Source of the DNA: Ruminococcus sp. | Lineage (GTDB): Bacteria > Bacillota > Clostridia > Oscillospirales > Ruminococcaceae | NCBI GenBank assembly: GCA_003446315.1 | Contig: DMBA01000054.1 | Coordinates: 1 to 16,409, forward strand | Length of the DNA stretch: 16,409 nt | Reading direction: 5' to 3' | In this document: in pieces, positions 7,648 through 14,109 of the stretch | Layout of the letters: the number at the start of each line of letters is the position of its first letter | Position numbering within the stretch: position 1 is the stretch's first letter | Made by a program: the position numbers and the translations under genes | The notes under the pieces: model-generated | The model's input: the letters and a program-made list of their open reading frames with translations, nothing else | What the model was told of the DNA's origin: nothing | Database searches by the model: none

Positions 7648-7666
7648 TTTCAGCGTGCGGCTGAAA
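7648..7666 (-). terminator. Possible weak terminator after spoIIID
   Basis: TTTCAGC (7666-7660) and GCTGAAA (7654-7648) form a 7-bp stem with a 5-nt loop, starting at the base after the spoIIID stop codon. The following AATAAATT is only moderately T-rich, so termination would be leaky at best. Confidence 0.35.
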
Positions 7667-7978
7667 CTATGACGGGCGGCTGAAATTCCGCTGTCTCCGT
7701 GCCTGTTCATAGCGGCGTTTTGTAGCGAGTCCGCCGCGGATATGCCGTTCCTGTTTATTTTTTTCGATGATCCCGCGCACCTGTGCATAAAGACCGGCAT
7801 GCACAGCAGGCAGCCGCACGGTAATATCTTTATGGACGGTGGATTTTGAGATGCCGAAGACGGCGGCGGTGCTGCGGACAGTTGCCTGATGCTCTGCGAT
7901 ATACATACCGAGGCGCACGGCACGGTCATCGAGTGCCTGCAAGCGGTCAGCAGCGGCATGAAGATGCTGTTTTTTCAA
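7667..7978 (-). CDS. spoIIID: SpoIIID-family sporulation transcriptional regulator
   Basis: This small DNA-binding protein of 103 residues is related to SpoIIID, which modulates the mother-cell (sigma-E) program in endospore formers. The core matches the family closely: VRLGMYIAEHQATVRSTA (about 21-38), the helix-turn-helix with ISKSTVHKDITVRLP (about 43-57) and the basic C-terminal region RHIRGGLATKRRYE (about 78-91). The N terminus is about 10-15 residues longer than in B. subtilis. The start is TTG at 7978, preceded by AGGAG with 10-nt spacing; no in-frame ATG is placed to keep the domain. The basic tail ARRQRNFSRPS continues past the family core. Whether the host sporulates cannot be told from this window. 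Confidence 0.92.
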   Translation of the reverse strand: MKKQHLHAAADRLQALDDRAVRLGMYIAEHQATVRSTAAVFGISKSTVHKDITVRLPAVHAGLYAQVRGIIEKNKQERHIRGGLATKRRYEQARRQRNFSRPS

Positions 7979-8051
7979 AAATGCTCAACTCCTCGCATGA
8001 ACTCCGCATTCGGGCGGAATCCTGTCTGGTGAGAGCATATGCACGGGCAGG

Positions 8052-8115
8052 CAAAAAAATGAATCTGCGCATTTGCAGCAGAACGGGCAGACAGCCGGAG
8101 AACGGAGTCTGCCCG
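8052..8115 (-). terminator. Probable terminator region of the symporter gene
   Basis: Minus-strand CGGGCAGAC (8115-8107) and GTCTGCCCG (8092-8084) form a perfect 9-bp stem 6 nt past the symporter stop; a CCG/CGG pair inside can extend it. A second small CTGC/GCAG hairpin follows and then a T7 run (8059-8053). The separation between the strong stem and the T run is unusual, so efficiency is uncertain. Confidence 0.55.
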
Positions 8116-8121
8116 ATGGTA

Positions 8122-9708
8122 TTATTTCTGATAAGCAGCGAAAGCGTTGTCAACGGTTTTCTGCTCGCAGGGCTTGGTGAACATGGAGATCACCGGCACA
8201 AGCACGATCGAGAGGATCATGAGCAAAGCGCCTGCGTTGATGGGAGAAGCGAGGTTCAGCGGCAGACTTGCAGCCCACTTTACAAAACCGGCGAAGCTGT
8301 CCTTGAAGAAGGTGAAGATGCACATATGTGCAACGGTGGAGATGACACCGAATGCAAAGCTGACCCAGACAGCGGTTTTTGTGGTTTTCTTGCTGTAAAG
8401 ACCCCAGAGGAACGGGCCGAGGAAGGAGCCGGAAAGTGCGCCCCAGGAGTAGCTCATCAGCGTGGTGATGGCAGCATTTTTGTTCATTGCAATGATAACG
8501 GAGACGAGCAGGAAGAACAGGATCAGTACACGCATGGTGACAAATTCTTTTTTATCATCCATTTTGCCTTTGGAAGCCGGGCGGAGCAGATCATGTGCGA
8601 GGGTCGTGGAAGAAGTGAGCACGAGTGCAGAGAGGGTCGAGAGCGAAGCGCTGAGCACGAGCACGACCACCAGACCGATGAGCAGGGGCGGGAGTGCTGT
8701 TTGCAGCATATTGGGTACCATCGCATCGAATTCCGGTTTGCCGTTGGAGAGGATCTGGATGACATTTTTACCGGAAGCGTCATCCGGATCGAGCGTATTA
8801 AAGAGACGGTCGAAACCGCCGAGCAGATAGCATCCGCCGGACACGACGAGGCAGAAGAAGGTCGAGATAATCATACCGCGCTTGATGTCTTTTTCATCAC
8901 GGATGGCGTAGAATTTGTGGGTCATCTGCGGCAGACCCCATGTGCCGAGGGAAGTCAGGATGACAACACCAAAGAGATTGATGGGATCAGGGCCGAACAG
9001 GGAAGCGAGCTTGCCGTCCTTGACATCGGGGATCTCCTTGAGGAGCGCGATGGAATCGGAAAGACCGCCGTTATAGTTGAGAATGCACATCACGACCGCA
9101 GAGATGCCGACGAGCATAATCATGCCCTGAATGAAGTCATTGACAGCCGTTGCAGAATAGCCGCCGAGCACGACATAGATCGCACTGAGCACCGCCATAG
9201 CGATCATGACATACTGATACGCATTGGCAGACTGCAAATTGAACGCCATTGCAAACAGGCGGGAAAGCCCGTTATAGACGGAAGCGGTATAGGGGATCAT
9301 AAAGAGGAAAACGATAACAGCGGCAGTTGTTTTGAGAGCAGAACTGCCATAGCGCTTCATAAAGAAGTCGGGCATGGTTTTTGCATCGAGATGCTTTGTC
9401 ATCAGGCGGGTGCGTTTACCGAGCACAGCCCACGCAAGCGTTGCACCGATGATCGCATTGCCGATGCCGATCCACGCGGCGGAGACACCGTATCCCCAGC
9501 CGAACTGACCGGCATAGCCGATGAAGACGACGGCGGAGAAATAGGCAGTACCGAATGCAAAAGCGGTCATCCACGGGCCGATCTTATTGCCGCCGAAGAC
9601 GAAATCGTTGACGTTTTTGGTCTTTCTGGAAGTAATCACGCCGATGGAGATCATGACCGCGGCATAAACGATGACGACGATCAGCGTGATGATTTGGGAA
9701 GCTGTCAT
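8122..9708 (-). CDS. Sodium:solute symporter (SSS family)
   Basis: This 528-residue polytopic inner-membrane transporter, with about 13 predicted TM helices, uses the sodium gradient to import a solute. GYAGQFGWGYGVSAAWIGIG (64-83) and GGYSATAVNDFIQGMIML (182-199) fit the SSS signature region. LSASLSTLSALVLTSSTTLAHDL (about 352-374) matches the helix whose Ser/Thr residues bind Na+ in PutP and vSGLT. WGLPQMTHKFYAIRDEKDIKRG resembles the PutP branch, but the substrate cannot be assigned. AGGAGG stands 8 nt before the ATG. It has its own perfect-consensus promoter and a foldable leader, and diverges from the cellulase gene. No catabolic partner gene lies beside it to suggest a substrate. Confidence 0.93.
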   Translation of the reverse strand: MTASQIITLIVVIVYAAVMISIGVITSRKTKNVNDFVFGGNKIGPWMTAFAFGTAYFSAVVFIGYAGQFGWGYGVSAAWIGIGNAIIGATLAWAVLGKRTRLMTKHLDAKTMPDFFMKRYGSSALKTTAAVIVFLFMIPYTASVYNGLSRLFAMAFNLQSANAYQYVMIAMAVLSAIYVVLGGYSATAVNDFIQGMIMLVGISAVVMCILNYNGGLSDSIALLKEIPDVKDGKLASLFGPDPINLFGVVILTSLGTWGLPQMTHKFYAIRDEKDIKRGMIISTFFCLVVSGGCYLLGGFDRLFNTLDPDDASGKNVIQILSNGKPEFDAMVPNMLQTALPPLLIGLVVVLVLSASLSTLSALVLTSSTTLAHDLLRPASKGKMDDKKEFVTMRVLILFFLLVSVIIAMNKNAAITTLMSYSWGALSGSFLGPFLWGLYSKKTTKTAVWVSFAFGVISTVAHMCIFTFFKDSFAGFVKWAASLPLNLASPINAGALLMILSIVLVPVISMFTKPCEQKTVDNAFAAYQK

Positions 9709-9753
9709 GGCAAATCCTCCTGAATATATATAGTATAGAATGGAGTCACGTCC

Positions 9754-9803
9754 GCTGCGCTTTTACGATTTAAGGCTTTTTAGCTGTAGAGCTTTAACGC
9801 AGC
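9754..9803 (-). other. Foldable 5' leader of the symporter mRNA
   Basis: Just inside the predicted transcript, GCTGCG (9803-9798) pairs with CGCAGC (9759-9754). Between them lies an AGCT-CTAC-AGCT hairpin and a TTAAAGC/GCCTTAA near-match. I do not recognise a known riboswitch class. The structure could be a regulatory element or merely a stabilising 5' fold. Confidence 0.4.
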
Positions 9804-9809
9804 AAAGTA

Positions 9810-9838
9810 ATTATAGCACATTTCAGATTATTTGTCAA
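9810..9838 (-). promoter_or_regulatory. Sigma-A promoter of the symporter gene
   Basis: On the minus strand TTGACA (9838-9833) and TATAAT (9815-9810) are exact consensus with a 17-bp spacer. Transcription should start near 9803, leaving a leader of about 95 nt. It diverges from the cellulase promoter about 230 bp away. Confidence 0.92.
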
Positions 9839-9877
9839 GCACCGGAAATAAATCAAGCAATATTACGAAAAAGAGAC

Positions 9878-9911
9878 ATCCGAAATATACGGATTGTACG
9901 GAATGTACAAT
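9878..9911. promoter_or_regulatory. Two abutting dyads in the symporter/cellulase divergent region
   Basis: ATCCG (9878-9882) and CGGAT (9890-9894) flank 7 nt, and ATTGTAC (9893-9899) and GTACAAT (9905-9911) flank 5 nt; the two repeats overlap by 2 bp. The related 8-bp palindrome TTGTACAA occurs at 10013-10020. They lie about 40 bp upstream of the symporter -35 and 157 bp upstream of the cellulase -35. Use as regulator binding sites is inferred from position and symmetry only. The rest of 9839-10067 is AT-rich and holds nothing else I can support. Confidence 0.4.
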
Positions 9912-10067
9912 AAACAGATCGCCGAAAGTGCAAACAGAACAGCAAAAGACGTTCACGAGCGCAACATTTGAGAAACATGGAATTTTCATAAGCATTTTGG
10001 AATTTGTGCATGTTGTACAAGAACAGCCAAACATTTTTTGTTATTCATCCAAAGTTTCAAAAAGCCC

Positions 10068-10096
10068 TTTACAAGAATGAAAACTTGTATTATAAT
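10068..10096 (+). promoter_or_regulatory. Sigma-A promoter of the GH9 cellulase gene
   Basis: TTTACA (10068-10073, one mismatch) and a perfect TATAAT (10091-10096) are 17 bp apart. The inferred start near 10103 leaves a leader of about 237 nt before the ATG at 10340. A weaker alternative within the leader is TTGGGG (10259-10264) with TATAAT (10281-10286) at 16-bp spacing. Confidence 0.75.
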
Positions 10097-10102
10097 GTAA
10101 TC

Positions 10103-10339
10103 AGCGAGGAAATACGCTGTTCATGGCGGAAAAACTCGAAAAAATATTACAATCAGTATAATGCAGACCGAAAAGATCAGATTTTATGAAAAAAAACGGT
10201 TCCGAATGCCGCACGGGAGCAGGAGCCGCGTGCTTTCATCGGCTGTCAGAAGGATGCATTGGGGTTGTAATCTGCATGAATATAATGGAGGCTTGTACTG
10301 GCTTCTGTTATATACTAAAAAAACGGGAGGGTTTTTTAA
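10103..10339 (+). other. Long, potentially structured 5' leader of the cellulase mRNA
   Basis: About 237 nt separate the promoter from the start codon. The 5' end can form CAGCG (10102-10106)/CGCTG (10115-10119). Downstream, GCACG (10211-10215)/CGTGC (10229-10233) and AGCCG (10224-10228)/CGGCT (10240-10244) share bases and are mutually exclusive. ATGCA (10254-10258) can pair with TGCAT (10273-10277). The ribosome site GGGAGG ends at 10330, 9 nt before the ATG. I do not recognise a known riboswitch. Confidence 0.5.
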
Positions 10340-13300
10340 ATGCACAGAAGAACGAAAATGGCTGTTGCCAGCATTCTTGCTGCCGCAACAGTCGCACCTA
10401 TGGCTGTCACCAGCATCGCACCGCTGACCGCGTCTGCTGCTGATGAAGGAGCACAGATCCTGGGTGAAACCGACTTTACTTACAAGGCGCTTCCTTGGCA
10501 TACTTGTGAGACGAGCCCTGCAAAACAGAACTTCAGAATTGAAGACGGCGCATTCCACGTCACCATCAAGACCGCACTCGGCGGTGCCGGCGCAAAGTGG
10601 GACCTGCAGTTCAGACACAGAAACCTGAACTTCTATGCCGGTGAGACCTATAAGGTCAGCTTCCAGGCAAAGGCAAAGAGAAACGGCATGGAACTGTGCT
10701 CCAAGATCGGTAACATCAAGGGCGATGAGGAGTACTTTGACCTGAAGCCGGAAGGCTTCGTAATGGGCCCGCACATGGGCGGCGGCGGCATGGGCTGGGG
10801 TTCCCCGGTTAAGCTGACCACAGAGTATCAGACATGGTCCGGTACCTTCACTCCTACACAGGACCTCAAAGGTGTTGAGTGGGCATTCCACTATGCAAAG
10901 GGCACCAACGGCGAAGGCGGAAACGCAGAGGATAAGGACGAGATCTGGTTCGATAACATGTCCATCGTCAATATCACTTCTGATAAGGGCGCAGCAGATC
11001 CGAATGCATCCTACGGCGCAACCAACCGTCATTTCAGCGGCCTTGAGAACAACTACATCTCTGTCAACCAGCTCGGTTATTTCCCGGATCTTGCAAAGAT
11101 CGCAGTTCTGGGCGATAACAAGGGTGACATTCTCCACGGTGCAGAAAGCATCAATCTGTCCGGCACTTACACATGGGAGCTTGTAAACGCTTCTTCCGGC
11201 GCTGTTGCAACAAGCGGCACCACCACTGCTCCGACCAAGGACGCAGATTCCGCTGATAGCGTCTGCAAGATCGACTTCTCCGACTACAAGACTCCGGGTA
11301 CATATTACCTGCGGATCAAGGGTCAGGATTGGAGATCCTTCGAGTTCAAGATCGGTGATGACATTTACACCGATACTTCTCACAACATGCTGACAAATGC
11401 CATCAACTATTTCTACCAGAACCGTTCCGGTATGGATATTGAGTCTGCATACATTACGTCCGGCAACAAAACCGAGCTGGCGCACCCGGGCGGCCATAAG
11501 GTCGATACTGCTTCCGTTCAGAAGATCTGGAAGAATGAGTATGCTAAGAAGACCGATGCAACCGGCACCTATGCATCTTCTACCATCACCGCAAACAAGG
11601 GCTGGTATGACGCTGGTGACCACGGTAAGTACGTTGTAAACGGCGGTATCGCTGTCTGGACACTCCAGAACATGTATGAGAGATCTCTCTATGCAGAGGA
11701 TGAGGCTGTTCAGAAGAAGTTCGATGACAACTCCGGTACTGTAGTCATTCCGGAAGCAGGCAACGATATTCCGGATGTTCTCGATGAGTGCAAGTACGAG
11801 CTCGACTTCATCAGCGACATGAAGGTTGAATCGACCGAGCCGACATGGGGTCAGTATGCAGGTCTGTACTACCACAAACTGCACGACCACAAGTGGACCG
11901 GTCTGGCAACCAAGCCGTGGGACTATGAAGGCCCGACAGATCAGGGCGGTTGGGATACCGTTCGTATCGTTAAGCCGCCTACATTTGCAGCAACGCTGAA
12001 CTATGCAGCTTGCGCAGCACAGGCAGCAAGACTTTGGGAACCGTATAACAAGGAGCAGGCAGCTACCTATCTGAAGTCTGCGAAGGAAGCATATCAGGCA
12101 TATAAGAAGTACTACTACGAAGCTGATATGACCCCGACAGAGCATCCGGATGGATTCACATGCACCAAGGAAGAGATCAGAGAAGATTCTCTGTATGCAC
12201 CGATGTTCCAGGCAAAGGGCGGCGGACCTTACGGCGATAACGAGGTTCGTGACGACGGCTACTGGGCAGCTTGCGAAATCTTCATCTCTGCACAGAAGAT
12301 GGGCGATGCTGATGCAGCAACCTATCTCGATGAGCTTTCTGCATATAAGAACGCATTCGAAGTAACCACCAGAATCACCGGCGGTGAAAACAAGGATGGT
12401 TCTTTGACCACATTCAACTGGGGCAACACCGCATCTGCTGGTTCGCTGTCTCTGGCTATGCACAAGGATCTGCTCGAAGCAGCAGGCGCTTCTGCATCTG
12501 ATATCGCTAAGATTGATAAATCCATCAAGGAAGCTGCTGATACTTACATCCAGACAGAAGCAGCACAGGGTTACGGTATCCCGTATCTCTATGATGGTCC
12601 TGGCTACAACGATCCGAACAACCTGGATCCGGATATCATCATCAAGGGTTATGAGTGGGGTTCCAACTCCATGGTTATCAACAACCTGATTGTTATGGCA
12701 TATGCACATGACCTGACCGGCGATGTGAAGTATCTGAACGGCGTTACCCAGGGTATGGACTACCTGCTCGGTACCAACCCGCTGTCCTTCTCCTATATCA
12801 CTGGTTACGGCTCTTACCACGAGAAGAGACCGCACCACAGATATTGGTCTAAGGAACTGGATGAGTCACTGCCGGAAGCACCGGATGGCGTTCTGTCCGG
12901 CGGCCCGAATGCAGGTCTCCAGGATCCGTATGTCCGCGCACTCGGATTCGTTCCGGGCGAGGAAGGCAACCCCTCTCAGAGATGCTTCGTAGACTCCATC
13001 GAGGCATGGTCTACCAACGAGGTTACCATCAACTGGAATGCACCGCTTGCATGGATCGTTGAGTTCCTGCAGGATAAGGATACAAAATATTCTTATGGCG
13101 GCGATCCGATTCCGCCCACACCCACTAAAGCTGACTGGGGCAACACCGACTGCTCCGAAGGCAAAGAACCCCGTGACCGCGTGGATGTTGGCGATGCTGT
13201 TCTGCTTGCTCGCTTCCTCGCTGAGGATTCTACGGCTACGATTACTGAACAGGGTCAGATCAACGCAAACGTCGTTTCGGGCGATGGACTGACCAGTGCT

Positions 13301-13372
13301 GATACCACCAAGATTCTGAAGTATGTCGCATTCATGATCGACTACGATGAACTGGGTACCGAGTCCAAGTAA
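10340..13372 (+). CDS. Secreted GH9 cellulase with CBM4-like, Ig-like and dockerin modules
   Basis: This modular endoglucanase-type enzyme hydrolyses beta-1,4-glucan and is predicted to sit on a cellulosome scaffold. Order in the 1010 residues: signal peptide 1-33 (cleavage likely after TASA); CBM4/9-type beta-sandwich about 38-211; linker; Ig-like GH9 N-terminal domain from NYISVNQLGYFPD (238-250) to about 338; GH9 catalytic domain about 342-912; short Pro/Thr linker 920-930; dockerin about 932-1003. Catalytic features are visible: GWYDAGDHGKY (421-431) with base Asp424/427, the PHHRYW histidine near 832 and the acid Glu894 in STNEVTINWNAPLAW. A Gly/Met-rich loop (141-154) lies in the CBM. 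The CBM4-Ig-GH9 layout is typical of processive or cellobiohydrolase-like GH9 enzymes, so the exact mode is not certain. The gene is monocistronic with its own terminator. Confidence 0.96.
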   Translation: MHRRTKMAVASILAAATVAPMAVTSIAPLTASAADEGAQILGETDFTYKALPWHTCETSPAKQNFRIEDGAFHVTIKTALGGAGAKWDLQFRHRNLNFYAGETYKVSFQAKAKRNGMELCSKIGNIKGDEEYFDLKPEGFVMGPHMGGGGMGWGSPVKLTTEYQTWSGTFTPTQDLKGVEWAFHYAKGTNGEGGNAEDKDEIWFDNMSIVNITSDKGAADPNASYGATNRHFSGLENNYISVNQLGYFPDLAKIAVLGDNKGDILHGAESINLSGTYTWELVNASSGAVATSGTTTAPTKDADSADSVCKIDFSDYKTPGTYYLRIKGQDWRSFEFKIGDDIYTDTSHNMLTNAINYFYQNRSGMDIESAYITSGNKTELAHPGGHKVDTASVQKIWKNEYAKKTDATGTYASSTITANKGWYDAGDHGKYVVNGGIAVWTLQNMYERSLYAEDEAVQKKFDDNSGTVVIPEAGNDIPDVLDECKYELDFISDMKVESTEPTWGQYAGLYYHKLHDHKWTGLATKPWDYEGPTDQGGWDTVRIVKPPTFAATLNYAACAAQAARLWEPYNKEQAATYLKSAKEAYQAYKKYYYEADMTPTEHPDGFTCTKEEIREDSLYAPMFQAKGGGPYGDNEVRDDGYWAACEIFISAQKMGDADAATYLDELSAYKNAFEVTTRITGGENKDGSLTTFNWGNTASAGSLSLAMHKDLLEAAGASASDIAKIDKSIKEAADTYIQTEAAQGYGIPYLYDGPGYNDPNNLDPDIIIKGYEWGSNSMVINNLIVMAYAHDLTGDVKYLNGVTQGMDYLLGTNPLSFSYITGYGSYHEKRPHHRYWSKELDESLPEAPDGVLSGGPNAGLQDPYVRALGFVPGEEGNPSQRCFVDSIEAWSTNEVTINWNAPLAWIVEFLQDKDTKYSYGGDPIPPTPTKADWGNTDCSEGKEPRDRVDVGDAVLLARFLAEDSTATITEQGQINANVVSGDGLTSADTTKILKYVAFMIDYDELGTESK

Positions 13373-13390
13373 TTTCATAGATTACGATTT

Positions 13391-13420
13391 GAGGGCACAT
13401 CGTTAAGATGTGCCCTCATT
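13391..13420 (+). terminator. Terminator of the cellulase gene, overlapping the convergent lipoprotein gene
   Basis: GAGGGCACATC (13391-13401) and GATGTGCCCTC (13407-13417) form a perfect 11-bp stem with a 5-nt loop, followed by ATTTTGTGT. It starts 18 nt after the cellulase stop. The minus-strand lipoprotein stop codon (13403-13405) lies in the loop, and one arm encodes that protein's last residues. The minus-strand flank is not T-rich, so it should work best for the plus-strand gene. Confidence 0.85.
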
Positions 13421-14038
13421 TTGTGTAATCGTCGTTGTATCAGATGTAGATGGAACAGATGAATCCGAAGTGGAAGCCGTCGTGCTATCGGTACTGATCG
13501 GCGCACAAGCAGCATAATCGGTAAACGTGACAAGCAGCGGCTGACTCGGTACCTCGAAGGAAGCCGGAGAACCATCCGCGGCAAAAGTCAGGGTATAGCT
13601 CCCGCCGTCGCACTGTCCATTGAGCGCCCACGAGCCGTCATCGAGCTGCAAATATGACGCATTGTCATCAGCAGCCGCCTGATCGAGCGAGTCAATGACC
13701 AGCGCGAGCATATTTCGGGCAGGGAGCGCCGCTTTTGGGATGGTAAAAGCCAACCCTTTGTAGCTGGCGCTGACCGCATTTCCATCGAAGGTGAGCACGA
13801 CACCGGCGAGGGAAGGCGGCTCAGAGAAAGCGGATTCCCAAAGCCCGTCAGCATAGCGCGTCAGGAGCAACTGTGCAGACTGTCCGTCGCCGTAGGAGAG
13901 TTCGGCATTTGCGGAATAGGATTCATCGATCTGCGGAGAAAAATCGGAACTGATCGCAGCAGAAGTGCATGCCGTACAGAAAAAGCATGCAGGAGCGCAG
14001 AAAAAGAGGACATTCCTTGCCCATGAAAACGGTTTCAT
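13403..14038 (-). CDS. Predicted lipoprotein with LolA/GerS-like domain
   Basis: This 211-residue exported protein of unknown function has a short hydrophobic signal and a lipobox-like CTAC at about residue 18-24, which predicts lipid anchoring to the membrane. The body shows alternating beta strands (AELSYGDGQSAQLLLTRY, LAGVVLTFDGNAVSASYKGL, WALNGQCDGGSYTLTF, PASFEVPSQPLLVTF), a pattern I associate with LolA/GerS-fold lipoproteins of Clostridia; this is a resemblance, not a proven match. The last 30 residues are an unusual Ser/Thr-rich tail. The ATG at 14038 follows GAGAGGTG; an upstream GTG lies inside that site and is unlikely. It lies 71 nt after nnr and may be cotranscribed with it. Confidence 0.7.
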   Translation of the reverse strand: MKPFSWARNVLFFCAPACFFCTACTSAAISSDFSPQIDESYSANAELSYGDGQSAQLLLTRYADGLWESAFSEPPSLAGVVLTFDGNAVSASYKGLAFTIPKAALPARNMLALVIDSLDQAAADDNASYLQLDDGSWALNGQCDGGSYTLTFAADGSPASFEVPSQPLLVTFTDYAACAPISTDSTTASTSDSSVPSTSDTTTITQNEGTS

Positions 14039-14109
14039 AAAAAGCACCTCTCAAAAAGTGATTGCAATTGAACGACCGTTTTATTGCGAGGGAATGTCCT
14101 CAGTCCATA

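Noticed and set aside
6348..7664. A 438-codon plus-strand frame opposite pfkA and across the riboswitch
   Set aside because: It runs through the THF aptamer and antisense to pfkA; composition is that of a shadow frame.
7846..9723. A 625-codon plus-strand frame opposite the symporter and spoIIID
   Set aside because: The translation is a His/Asp/Glu-rich antisense product spanning two genes and their spacer; the opposite strand carries conserved SSS motifs and SpoIIID.
9832..10080. An 82-codon plus-strand frame in the divergent region
   Set aside because: Its start overlaps the symporter -35 box, there is no ribosome site, and the cellulase promoter lies at its end.
10157..10162. TATAAT in the cellulase leader as a further promoter
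   Set aside because: The bases 17 bp upstream (ACTCGA) do not resemble a -35 element.
10211..10277. Leader hairpins of the cellulase considered as a c-di-GMP or cobalamin riboswitch
   Set aside because: None of the conserved core sequences of those classes is present in the right order.
10186..10443. An 85-codon frame in the cellulase leader, beginning MKKNGSE
   Set aside because: It lacks a ribosome site and runs 100 nt into the cellulase signal-peptide coding region in another frame. A short upstream ORF role cannot be excluded but is not supported.
10184..12838. An 884-codon open frame on the minus strand opposite the GH9 cellulase gene
   Set aside because: It is Cys-rich with no recognisable domain, has no ribosome site and lies antisense to a clear signal-peptide/GH9/dockerin gene. 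Codon bias of the real gene suppresses stops in this frame.
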